From NCBI GenBank assembly GCA_902728285.1, contig CACVBU010000158.1, forward strand, positions 1,364,001-1,428,000: 64,000 bases of DNA, in the 5' to 3' direction. The DNA comes from Clytia hemisphaerica. Taxonomy: Eukaryota; Cnidaria; Hydrozoa; Leptothecata; Clytiidae. Both the position numbers and the translations under genes were made by a program. Positions 29,969 to 40,290 of this stretch are shown here, piece after piece (positions within the stretch are counted from its first letter, which is position 1; every line of letters starts with the position of its first letter). The notes under the pieces were generated by a model. It was not told the origin of the DNA, did not search any database, and saw only the letters and a program-made list of their open reading frames with translations.

Positions 29969-30640
29969 GCTCAGCGAGACAAAAAGACTTACTCGTAGTT
30001 CAGTTTCAAACACCGATCATGCTCAGCGAGACAGAAAGACTTACGCGTATTTCAGTTTTAAGCATTGATCGCGCATGCTCAGCGAGACAAAAAGACTCAC
30101 TCGTATTTCAGTTTCAAGCATCGATCATGCTCAACGAGACAAAAAGATTTACTCGTATTTCAGTTTCAAGCATCGATCATGCTCAGCGAGACAAAAACAC
30201 TTACTTGTATTTCAGTTTCAAGCACTGATCGTGCTCAGCGAGACAAAAAGACTTATTCGTATTTTAGTTTCAAGCATCGATCCTGTTCAGCGAGACAAAA
30301 ACACTTACTCGTATTTCAGTTTCATACACCGATCGTGCTCAGCGAGACCAAAAGACTTACTCGTATTTCAGTTTCATACACCGATCGTGCTCAGCGAGAC
30401 AAAAACACTTACTTGTATTTCAGTTTCAAGCACCGATCATGCTCAGCGAGACAAAAAGACTTACTCGTATTTCAGTTTCAAGCACCGATCGTGCTCAGCG
30501 AGACAAAAAGACTTACTCGTATTTCAGTTTCATACACCGATCATGCTCAGCGAGACAAAAAGACTTACTCGTATTTCAGTTTCAAACACCGATCATGCTC
30601 AGCGAGACAAGAATCTCGATCACCGCAGTCCTCACTGCCA
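29969..30640 (+). repeat. 52-bp minisatellite, 13 copies
   Basis: GCTCAGCGAGACAAAAAGAC followed by TTACTCGTATTTCAGTTTCA and A(G/T)(C/A)ACCGATC(A/G)T repeats with starts at 29969, 30021, 30077, 30129, 30181, 30233, 30285, 30337, 30389, 30441, 30493, 30545 and 30597. The period is 52 bp except one 56-bp unit. The unit has no stop codon on the plus strand in most copies, so long open stretches arise in all three frames. No splice or start context indicates a gene. Confidence 0.95.
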
Positions 30641-30929
30641 GAACATTTCCAACATTCTGTTAATTCGTTAGCATTTGTAATTTGACCTTTTGCTGAAAAA
30701 TCAAAAAAGCATATAAAATTCAACTTAAATTTAAAGAAATAGAAAGTGAAGTCTTTATATGCTGAAATATTCATGGAAAACACAACTCGGCTCGATTCCA
30801 GGAAATCTTGAATTTCCGAGTAAGGTTAAAGATTGTTAAATAAAGGGACTAAAAAACATATTCGAGTTGATGAGACGATTTAGAGAATACATTACATGTT
30901 ATATTACTGTATTACGCATTATCAAATTA

Positions 30930-31434
30930 GTACTAGTAATCTCATGGTTATGAGGGAAATTCGAGATAAATTTTCCGAGGTCAATTTTGAAATTTTTTGA
31001 AATTTCCCGAGTGCAACGAGGGAAATTTGAAACATTTCGAAATTTGACCGAGGGTAATTTATCCAGAATTTCACGAAAACAAGCATGGGATTCCTGGTTA
31101 ATCTCATGGTTTGGATTGAAATTCTAACAATTCTGAAAGACATCAATTTAACACTGGAAATCAATCTGAAAATTTAAAAAGAGGTCTCAGAAAAGTCATA
31201 GAAACGCGAATCGAGTTTTAATTGGATAGTGTTCCAGTTACTTAAGCCTTTGAAGTTAGTAAGAAAGTCAAAAATCGTGATGATATTCCAAACGAAGAAA
31301 ATTTCACTTTTGCGGGAAATTACAAAATCTAGGAGGGGAATTACAAAAGCTAGGAGGGAAATTACAAGTTCGCGGGAAATTACAAATTAACGTAAGCAAA
31401 AACGTCAATCGAATTTCAATCAACCATGAGATTA
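30930..31434. mobile_element. 505-bp element family C, copy 2
   Basis: Same ends and length as 14437-14941 (GTACTAGTAATCTCATGG ... CCATGAGATTA) with roughly 5-10% differences by eye. The site is CAAATTA/CATGTATTATTATG, which exists uninterrupted at 32955-32975, so the insertion edges are exact and no target duplication is present. Confidence 0.85.
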
Positions 31435-32013
31435 CATGTATTATTATGTTACTGTATTACGCACTATTACATTACATGTATTACATTGCAAAGCCATTTC
31501 AATAAAGACTTTTAAAACAGAGGATTTCGTTATTCTTCTATTTTTCTTCCTATTTATCACAATTCAGCATTTGAGGGAATTTGAATTACCTTGAGGCATA
31601 GAGGTATAAAGAAAGACAGGAGATGAATTTGTCGGTAATTGGTCGTTAAAGTCTTTTGATTTCTTTTATGTAATAAATCAAAAGAAATTCTAAGCTCGCC
31701 CGAAGAAATACGACTTTTTAGTAGAACTCAAGTTTGCTCTGAACATTCTTACTATCAGCATCGAAGATTTCTAGCCTTCTGATATACGAGAATAAAATAA
31801 AATTTAGCTCCACGAAATAAGTTTGCGTTTAATTTTGTCATCCATTAAATTTTGTTTTGAAAAGATATTTTCTCCAGCCAGAAAATAAAAAGTTATGTAT
31901 AAGCACACACAATTTCAGACCCAATTTGTAGACATAAAGTCGCTGGAGAATTTTGGAGGAAAGTATTAAGCAATAGAGTTCACCTTGAAGAAAATGTTGA
32001 TCTTGATGAAGGA
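31435..32013. other. Non-coding DNA with a dispersed repeat (family G)
   Basis: No gene seen. The stretch 31593-31700, with GTCGGTAATTGGTCGTTAAA and GTCTTTTGATTTCTTTTAT, recurs inverted at 32778-32865 and 37655-37785. The three copies show a dispersed element of unknown type. Confidence 0.6.
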
Positions 32014-32540
32014 TAGCCTGGATATGCAGGCTGTAAACTATTTCACAGTCTAGTTTTTTATATTTTATGTTCTGGTTTACAGCCTGGTCTCCCTAGAGCG
32101 ATTTGCATTCTCTTTAAGAGAATGCAGTCCGCTTGCTTGCGCTCACTTCGCTAAAACCGTAAGGGCCAATCTACACGGTGTTGAGCAATTCTAAAGCAAA
32201 AATAGGATAGTCCTCCAGCTGCTAGTGAAGATAGGGCTTTCTGTTACACGAAAACATGAAAAAGAAGAAAACAGAGGCAAGTTCATTTTCCAAGAAAACA
32301 TGGTTGGTCATGATAATGCATGCAAACTTTTTTATGGACTTTGGTGTAATCTTTGGATGTTTTTAATAGTTTTAGATTGTAGACGCTTTTATTAATTTCT
32401 GTTTTGCTGCCCTGGGTTGGCTAGGAAACATGGGTTTTCACTTTCATTCTCTAGGGAGACCAAGCTCTATAATTTAAGAACTTTGTATGTTGAGATAAAT
32501 TTTGTTTTTTCTTAAATTTTGAGCTTGGATATCCAGGCTA
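32014..32540. mobile_element. Family D element, copy 1, 9-bp TSD
   Basis: TAGCCTGGATATGCAGGCTG at the left, AGCTTGGATATCCAGGCTA at the right, with the 9-bp duplication GATGAAGGA (32005-32013, 32541-32549). Nearly identical to 39402-39933. The interior has GCAGTCCGCTTGCTTGCGC and CTCCCTAGAGCGATTTG / TCTCTAGGGAGACCAAG inverted parts. A 9-bp TSD fits Mutator-like elements; the superfamily is an inference. Confidence 0.85.
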
Positions 32541-32721
32541 GATGAAGGATTGCAAAGTTTACAGGCCTTTTTTTAATCCAAATATTTTCTTACACCAATG
32601 TCAAAAACAATGAATCTCGTCTCATCTTATTTCCAACACTTAAGTTAGCCAATAAGATTGCACCTATCAACAAAAGAGCTCATTAAAAATGAACGATATA
32701 TGAGATTATGAGCATGCATAC

Positions 32722-32790
32722 CTGAGCCCCCCCCCCCCCCCCCCCCCAGCGGACCCTCAATTCACGCAATCACGCAATTACATAAAAGAA
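32722..32790. repeat. C-tract plus family E fragment
   Basis: A run of about 20 C bases, then AGCGGACCCTCAATTCACGC and AATCACGCAATTAC: the outer end of a family E element, truncated, joined to a family G copy. Confidence 0.7.
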
Positions 32791-32917
32791 ATCAAAAGAC
32801 TTAAACGACCAATTACCGACAAATTCATCTCCTGTCTTTCTTTATACCTCTACATGCTTGAGGGTTAGCACATGGTCCAGCATGATATGGTAGGAAAGGA
32901 TTGCAGGTGATCATGCT

Positions 32918-33035
32918 AATACATTACATGTTATATTACTGTATCACGCATTATCAAATTACATGTATTATTATGTTACTGTATTACGCACTATTACATT
33001 ACATATATTGTGATATTACTGCATTACGCACTTTT
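32918..33035. repeat. Local duplicate of the family C insertion site
   Basis: ATTACATGTTATATTACTGT, CACGCATTATCAAATTACAT and the following TACTGTATTACGCACTATTAC blocks match 30888-30929 plus 31435-31480 with the 505-bp element absent. A duplicated AT-rich tract giving a natural empty site. Confidence 0.8.
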
Positions 33036-34162
33036 TAGAGAGGTTCCAGATATGGAGACTCCACTACCGCTCCTTCCTCTATTTTACAGAGTTTAAGTAT
33101 TTGCACTTTTGAGGACGGTAAAGTGACTGAAGCGATTTGGAAAAACCTGCAATTCTGCCCCGCAAAATCGAGGACGGTAAAAGTGCTGATTTACCGTCGT
33201 CCTCAGTTGGTCATGATCTAGTCAAAATAGAACCTTACCGTCTCCTTCGCTTAAAAACACACATACATAAACTCGGTAATCTTACTTCTGAGTGTGAGAA
33301 ATTAGACCTTTTCCGTTTAATGTCAAGGTTATGGAAATAAGGCCCTGTACGAACGGCCATTTAGTATCTAAAGAGCTAGGATCATATATATTCAATATCC
33401 AGTCAGTACATTTTCGACTCTTACTAAAATTTTTATTAAGTCTAATCGTAAAATTAGTCCTCACCGAAATCAATTTTTCCATGCTTTTCTAAACTAACCC
33501 CCAGTCGTTGTTTTTAACACTCATGTGTAGGATAAAAGAAACCAACTGACCCTGCCATTTGCCAAAATTAGATCTTGCTCCAAAATAATTGTTTGCTTTC
33601 TTTTAGACTTTGCTTTAGCTCTGATCATCAAAATTAGTTTCCTTAAGGCACTACTAAGACTTGAATTTAAAAATTTTGACAAACCAAAAATTACGAACCT
33701 GTGTGAATTGATAGAGTCATCAGGACAAGTGCAATAAGAGAAATATGAAATTTGTCCATTCTTTTCCGTATAGAATAAATTTCTAAAAGAAATAAAATAA
33801 GACAGGATGTTTAGTTTTGATAAAATCTGATTACATATTTTCGTCAAATAATGTTGTCTGAAAAATCCAAGCAAAATTTTCGATTTCAAAATACATTTGA
33901 AATATTAAAATATTGTCTTGGCTCACCGTACGAGTTCTATATTTGATTAAGACAGATGTAATGCAAACGCAACCAAGGGGATTAGCATATATCAGAATTT
34001 TAACAAATTCATTACTTGTTCAAACATGACCATGTGAATAAGCATATATTGAGCTCCTCTCAAACGTCATGATTTTACCAGATGACACGTAAAGGACTAA
34101 CTTTAACAATAGTTTTGTTTCGACGTTGCAAAGACATATCTTAGGGCGTTGAAATACATTCA
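33036..34162. other. No gene recognised
   Basis: Contains GAGGACGGTAAA repeats (33111, 33170) and the block CATACATAAACTCGGTAAT (33262) that is also at 8672 and, inverted, at 9296. This suggests fragments of one more repeat family. An AT-rich 122-codon minus-strand ORF at 33521-33889 has no recognisable motif. Confidence 0.4.
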
Positions 34163-35015
34163 CCTTATCAGCCCTTTTTACACTGATCCTAATTTAACGC
34201 CGGCCCCTTTTACGCCGGCCCTTATTACGCCACAGTCTAATTTTCGGCTTACGCCAATTAGGGCCGTTAATAACGCCCAAATTTGTAAAAATGGCTACTC
34301 ATGCTTCAAATTAGTAAATAATGAGTAAAATTTACATAAAAATTTTTCAGTAATTTATTTTTCAGTAGCAAACTGTTGAAAATTCCATCGAAAATCACTG
34401 ATTTTAAATATATTAAATATTTTACTGAAATTTTGAATATATTTTTAAAAAACCATCGATAATTTTCGTCTTCGAATCATACCTAAAGTCCTTCAAATTG
34501 AAAAATAATGATAAGAAATTAACGTCGCTTTTAGGTTAAAATTGCCCACAGTGATCTTTCATTTGAACTTTTGTAAAATCGGGATTATTTTGGATAATAT
34601 CCCTTGTATCTCCTTAAGTAGTGCTCATTAGAAGATGAAATTTGGTATATAAAGTCTCCTTATAGCAATGTAAAAGCAAGGAAAAAAAGTTTTTTGATAC
34701 ATCAAACTGTTCACCAGTTAATGGGCACTTTCGTTTTCGAGAGATCCCTCTATCCCGTCCACATCCCGGTTGAGACCCCTCTAAATCGGAATCAAGATAA
34801 TTCCGGATAGGAAAGTGCTAGAGACTTGAAATTTTCACAGAATGTACTTATACTTATCCTCTAAAGGATAAAAGAAAAAGAAAGCTTTTTTGTTCAGTTA
34901 ATTTCCTAAAATTTGGCTAAAACAAGGAACTTAGAATCCGATTATTCCAATCAAAGATCGCCGTGGCCGGCCCTTTTTACGCCAATAAAGGTCGGTGTAA
35001 AAAGGACCGATAAGG
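34163..35015. mobile_element. Inverted-repeat element (853 bp), CCTTATC...CCCTTTTTACAC ends
   Basis: CCTTATCAGCCCTTTTTACA on the left and TGTAAAAAGGACCGATAAGG on the right are inverted, followed inwards by ACGCCGGCCC / GGCCGGCCC with TTTTTACGCC. No transposase ORF. Flanks do not show a clear TSD. Confidence 0.7.
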
Positions 35016-35284
35016 TACTAAGATCATATTTATGGTGAAGATTTTAAATCCCATTCTCTTATTCCATTTGAAGCATAAAAAGGTACGAGAAATCTTCACA
35101 CTACTCGATATACTCCGGCGATTGATGAAAAACTAATTCAAATCCTCCTTAAGGGCTCTGACCATAGTCGGAAAATTGATTTTAGTATTTGAACATAAAC
35201 GTTATGCTTTAGGTTCTTTAACACTTTTAACAAAGAATTGTCTTCGTAAATTGCTTTTTAATCAAATCCCTTAAGAGTAATTAG

Positions 35285-35445
35285 TATATGTAATCACATG
35301 ATAACGAGTGCAATTCGAATATAATTGCACGAGTGATTTTTTTGTTATTAATTTTCCGAGTCCGAAAGGACGAGGAAAATTAGAAACAAAAAAATCACGA
35401 GTGCAATTTTCGAATTGTACGAGTTATTATGTGATTACGAGCTAA
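35285..35445. repeat. Inverted repeat, about 155 bp
   Basis: GTAATCACATGATAACGAGT pairs with the right arm TCGAATTGTACGAGTTATTATGTGATTAC; inner parts GCACGAGTGATTTTTTTGTT / AACAAAAAAATCACGAGTGC pair as well, around CCGAGTCCGAAAGGACGAGG. Confidence 0.75.
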
Positions 35446-35930
35446 TCGCACAATGGCTGTCACTACTTTTTCCCAAGCAGGAAAGTAAATTACAGAAATT
35501 ATACTGGGAGTTATATATTTTTCTCTTCTCTTTATGTCTTTCTTTTATTGTTGTTTATTGATTTTCTTTCTCACAAAATAAATTTCGAATGCAATTAAAA
35601 CGTTCGATGCAAAAAAAATGTAAGAAATAATATTAAAATCAATTTTGTAAACATTGGCGCGGCATTGGAGAGTGTGATTAACGATTAATTGCTCTCTACA
35701 GGATGCAATTAGCGAGGTTAAGCAAGTGTTTATTTTGACCGTAAAGTGCGATACCGTAGGCCTGTACATAACTTGCCAAAGCAAATCATGCAAGTGAAAT
35801 CTTGTGTACAGGCCTACGGTATCGCACTTTACGGTCAAAATAAACCCGTGCTTAACCTCGCTATTAACGATTAATTGCTCTCTTTGAGGGCGTGCCAAAT
35901 AAGAAAAAATAACCCATCGTGCGATTAAGA
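35443..35930. repeat. Nested fold-back with near-perfect 56-bp hairpin arms
   Basis: Outer ends AATCGCACAATGG and CCCATCGTGCGATT are inverted. Inside, ATTAACGATTAATTGCTCTC occurs as direct repeats at about 35677 and 35865. Between them GCGAGGTTAAGCAAGTGTTT through ACCGTAGGCCTGTACA (35713-35768) pairs with 35808-35863 around a 40-base loop. Confidence 0.8.
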
Positions 35931-36599
35931 ATTTAATTGCAAAAATGACGTTATGAACTTTAAAAAGACGTTAATAATATATTTGCATCACCTTCTTTTA
36001 AATAAAGTGCTAAGTTTTAATTGGTAATTAGTCTTTTTTTTCGAATTTTTTTCAAACTGTTTGCAAAGTATTGAACTGTTTTAAATTTTTCGGAAAATTT
36101 TTCTGCAGTAATGCATCAAAAGTTATGGCTGTTTTTCTATGAAATATTGGGATGGAAAATGTTCAATATATTTCTTCTTCGACCAAACTAAGCTCTTCAA
36201 AGTTGGAAATGCTCTTCTTTGCAAAAGTCTTCATTTTCTTCTTCATCAAATTTTTGATTGCGATTCTTAAATTTTCAGACTCAAGGATAATTGGCCTAAT
36301 AGAATAGAAAATGTATAACATGCCACAGTTTTGTGGGCTACATCAAGTAGAACTTTATATTTTGTAAGTGGCAAATATTAAAAATTGACTATGGTCAGAG
36401 CCCTTAAAGATAAAGTTAGAGAACATCAACAATACCATATTTTTCATCCTAAGGGCTTTTGATGCGCAAGCTAAACCGGCGTTTGCGACGACGGGAACAG
36501 TTTAGTTTACTATCTTTTTTAGCCTTATTTGGAATTAGGTTTATTATCATACAACTGAGGAGCATTCCCATCCGACACACGACGTAAAAATATTAATTT

Positions 36600-38510
36600 T
36601 CATTGTATGTGAATTTCAAGGTTTTGTAGAGATGAACTTTCATTTTCAAGGTATTTGAGAGGATTAGATGTGAAGGAAGTCTCTAACCTTCTTTTTGATC
36701 GTATATTCGGATAATGGTCTAAGATCAGTCTTTGTATGTAATAATAGTTGGTTCCAATTTAAAAGTGATTGATATTTTATGGATCTCAATCCAAAGTTGA
36801 GTGTTTTTGCCTTGGGGCGCTCTAAAAGTTTCAGGTAACTATTTCTTGTGTGATAAATGTGTGTCACGGTTTTGTAGTTTAGCACGTTTGTAAACGGCTT
36901 CAGGAGAAAGATTAGATAGAGTTTGATGTACAGGTTGAATATTGAATAATATTGATAACATTACACGTTTTTTTTTTATAAGGAACCTTAACTTTGCTCT
37001 GAGCCTGGAGTTCCTTATTTTTACAGAGAATTTCAGTCTCAAAGTTCCTTATCGAGTTCCTTACTACATAGGAAATTTTGAACTTTTTGCCCCTTGAAAG
37101 ATCAAAATCTGGTCAAATTAGTCCCAATAAGGTACATTATTTTCAAATCCACTTATTCTCAGCCTGAGCAGTTCCTTAACAATTCCTTATTTTTTGAACT
37201 ATTTTCAGCCTCGAGTTCCTTATAAACGTGTTCCTTATAAAAAAAAAACGTGTATTTGGTAAAGTTGGAATTTTAAGGTTTTGAAAAAGAGGGGAAGTCT
37301 CAGCATTAAAATCTGAAAAAGCTAGAATACGCAAACATCTTTTTTGTAATTTTCCTATTCGAGAGTTTTGAGTAAGGCCTTTGTCCCCAGATAATTGTTG
37401 CGTAAGACATATGAGAGTGGAATATAGCATAGTATAAAGTTTTCTCACATTAGATTTCACAAATGTATCCATCTTGGAATGCTAGCCTTACTTCCAAACT
37501 TTTTTTTCTGCAAATGTACAAAAAGAAAGAGCTAGAGAAATTTTTAAAAATAAGACTGATAAACATTTTTAAAAATCAGACATATTCGAGCCGCCATGAC
37601 AGTTGCCCTCGTTTACCCAGTGTAAAAAAAATCTTTGGTCGAATAAATAGGTCTCAAAATGAAATCTTATGTTCTACTAAAAAGTCGTATTTTGTCGGGC
37701 GAGCTTAGTATTTTCTTTTGATATATTTCATAAAAGAAATCAAAAGACTTTAACGACCAATTACCGACACTCCTGTTTTTCATTATGCCTTCATGGTATG
37801 AATAACAAAAACAAAGATGCAAAACTTCAAAATTTGCAAAATGGCCCATCCTTTGCCACGAAATTCAAAACAAAGTGTTCTGTCGGCTTCTCTCCCTCAA
37901 AAATTCAGGAAAGCACTCCTCCGTTCTCAAATCCTCAATGAAGTCTTGGCAGAGTGTTCTAGTCTGTTAATCAGTAGCCGCTCACCAACTTTTGCTCATT
38001 CTTCTACGCAGCTCCTATTCTAGCAAACGTCCACCGCCTTTACGTTCCTGCTTTCTGACATGATTAATTAACAGACTAGTTTGCTAGTCTTTCAAACTTA
38101 AGATAGTTTTCAAAACATCTTGTTCTCCAACCTGTGAAAATTCAAAAACCACCTCAGAACTCTTATTTGATTTAATTTCTATAATAATTGGATGATTTTC
38201 AAACTTTGATATTAGACAGTCTTCAGAATTCAGAGGTGATTCCTGATTCCCAGTTTAGAATTTCAAGACTATCGGTGATCCTATTGAAATAATTATTAAA
38301 TACATCAGTTCTACATCAGATGTGTGTAAAGTTTCATCTTCAAGCAATTGAATTCTTCCTTCAGCTGCACAAGATTTATCAGTAAATTTGGGCTTGACGT
38401 TGACGCATCCCAGAAATGTTTAGGTTTACGTGTGGTGCTACTGAAGAAGGATTTCTTTGCTTTCTTATTCATCTTTACAACCAAATTTCTTTGACGCCGA
38501 TAGTTCAACC
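36600..38510 (-). mobile_element. LINE relic on the minus strand, broken and partly deleted
   Basis: Read from the right: 38508-38060 holds the endonuclease-RT linker type (RRQRNLVVKMNKKAKKSFF, then KPKHFWDA and NNYFNRITDSLE). 37472-37255 holds the thumb/C-terminal part (GKLQKRCLRILAFSDF, then TSPLFQNLKIPTL), and 36960-36664 the tail (PEAVYKRAKLQNRDTHLSHKK region, YHTRNSYLKLLERP). Most of the RT palm is missing between 37500 and 38050, where a family G copy lies. A TA-flanked MITE splits the C-terminal part. Non-functional. Confidence 0.7.
36964..37252. mobile_element. TA-flanked MITE (289 bp), CACGTTTTTTTTTATAAGG ends
   Basis: CACGTTTTTTTTTATAAGGA on the left and its inverse TCCTTATAAAAAAAAAACGTG on the right, TA at 36962-36963 and 37253-37254. 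Interior boxes GAGTTCCTTA and CAGCCT parallel the GTTCTTA/GAGCCT boxes of the MITE at 24217. It interrupts the minus-strand LINE, so it is younger than that LINE. Confidence 0.85.
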
Positions 38511-38632
38511 AATCCTCAGTTTCATCGAGTTCTATTGCTAAATTTGTGAATATTCGATGCTATTCGTGTTGTGTTTGTAAGTGGCTTTTTATTGGTTCTG
38601 TCTTGTCCTTCTGTGTTTTTAACATCCCCTTC

Positions 38633-38800
38633 TCACAGACCCACTGGGACCCGTTTCCACTGGAAAAATTGACCAAAATATCGTCCCCGGTGGAAAATAT
38701 TTTTTTCATCCCCACTGAATTTTCTGGCTCAAAAACAATGGAATTCAAATCCCCAGTCGTAAGAAAACATGAGAATATCAACCGCCATCGAGTTTTGGTC
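38633..38800. repeat. Family B repeat fragment
   Basis: TCACAGACCCACTGGGACCC followed by TTCCACTGGAAAA, CCCCGGTGGAAA and CCCCACTGAATTTT boxes. The right end is degraded. Confidence 0.6.
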
Positions 38801-39124
38801 CCCCTTTATGCGATTTTATCTAGATTTAATACACATGGAAAAATTTTAAATGCAATTGTAAAATAGAACGTTATAATTCTCGAGGGATTCATATCATTTA
38901 AAACTACTTTAGTCTTCCGATCCCGAAGACGACGTCAAAACAAAAATTTCAAGTTGTCTTGAGATTTGAAAACGTCCATTAATTATCCTATTAAAATTAA
39001 CTATTCTCATGAGAAAATTGATATGAAAAGAAAAGAATCTAGGTGCGATCCAGATATCAATCTAAAAGGATTTTCTTTTTGTTCAATCCTGCCGTACTCT
39101 TTCAAAGTTGCCGTTCTAAATGCT

Positions 39125-40167
39125 TGTCATGTGAACACTTGAATACGGAAAGTGTTCCTACAAAAAAATATAAAACTTAAAAATCAATTAAAAATTTCAT
39201 TTGTTTGTTTAATTTTACTGTCAATTAATTTATATGTCATTCACACTTTAGATTTATTTTCTTTTATTTTATAATTACTCTAGATACTTTTTCTCACTTT
39301 AATGACTTTATAATTAGGGAGCAATTTTCTCCTCAGTTTTTTCTCATTTATTGCATTCAATTTTCAATCAATGTTGAGAGCTTTTACAGTAAGGTTGTGA
39401 ATAGCCTGGATATCCAGGCTGTAAATTATTTCACAGTCTAGTTTTAGATATTTTATGTTCTGATTTACAGCCTGGTCTCCCTAGAGCGATTTGCATTCTC
39501 TTTAAGAGAATGCAGTCCGCTTGCTTGCGCTCACTTTGCTAAAACCGTAAGGGCCAATCTACACGGCGTTGAGCAATTCTAAATTAAAAATAGGATAGTC
39601 CTCCAGTTGCTAGTGAAGATAGGGCTTTCTGTTACATGAAAACATGAAAAAGAAGAAAACAGAGGCAAGTTCATTTTCCAAGAAAACATGGTTGGTCATG
39701 ATAATGCATGCAAACTTTTTTATGGACTTTGGTGTAATCTTTGGATGTTTTAAATAGTTTTAGATCTTGTAAGACTGCTTTTTATTAATTTCTGTTTTGC
39801 TGCCCTGGGTTGGCTAGGAAACATGGGTTTTCACTTTCATTCTCTAGGGAGACCAAGCTCTATAATTTAAGAACTTTGTATGTTGAGGTAAATTTTGTTT
39901 TTTCTTAAATTTTGAGCTTGGATATCCAGGCTAGGTTGTGAAGAGAACTTTCATATAAATTTTTACTATTTTGCATGTTGGTTGAGTGTTGAGATTTCAC
40001 TCAGACTTTTCAGTCATTTTCATGTGTTTAACCCAGTTGGTTATACACAACCTGGTCACTCATCACAGTTATTCACGTTGGGCCAGCCGTTTGAACGCTA
40101 AAGACATTCACGTCAATCGAATTCATTCTTCGTTCCAAACCTTGTCAAGTGTGCTGCACTGAGACCA
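39125..40167 (+). repeat. 5' LTR of the BEL/Pao element (interrupted)
   Basis: Matches the 3' LTR apart from scattered single changes, plus the family D insertion at 39402-39933. AT-rich with CAGTTTTTTCTCATTTATTG; ends GTGCTGCACTGAGACCA. Confidence 0.88.
39402..39933. mobile_element. Family D element, copy 2, in the 5' LTR, 9-bp TSD
   Basis: TAGCCTGGATATCCAGGCTG ... AGCTTGGATATCCAGGCTA, with GGTTGTGAA duplicated on both sides (39393-39401, 39934-39942). The 3' LTR has a single GGTTGTGAA at the matching place (about 49300), giving an exact empty site. Confidence 0.9.
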
Positions 40168-40219
40168 GATTCAAACGGATCATCACACCAATCTATTCAA
40201 CCAATATCTTCATACGTTA

Positions 40220-40290
40220 ATGTCCAAGAGAAATTTACCTCGCATCAATTATCGAATCCTGCACTCCAGTGGCGAAAAGATAGAACTAGA
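40220..40290 (+). pseudogene. Start of the BEL/Pao gag, cut by a LINE
   Basis: ATG at 40220 begins an open frame of 23 codons plus two bases. After the LINE and one copy of its target duplication are removed, the frame continues unbroken at 42599. This supports 40220 as the gag start and shows the LINE landed inside gag. Confidence 0.75.

Noticed and set aside
29969..30640. Possible CRISPR array because of regular 52-bp spacing
   Set aside because: The whole 52-bp unit is repeated with no unique spacers, and the window is clearly an animal genome. It is a minisatellite.
30065..30685. Long ORFs (about 200 codons) in two frames as real proteins
   Set aside because: They arise because the minisatellite unit lacks stops in every plus-strand frame; no start context, splice sites or domain.
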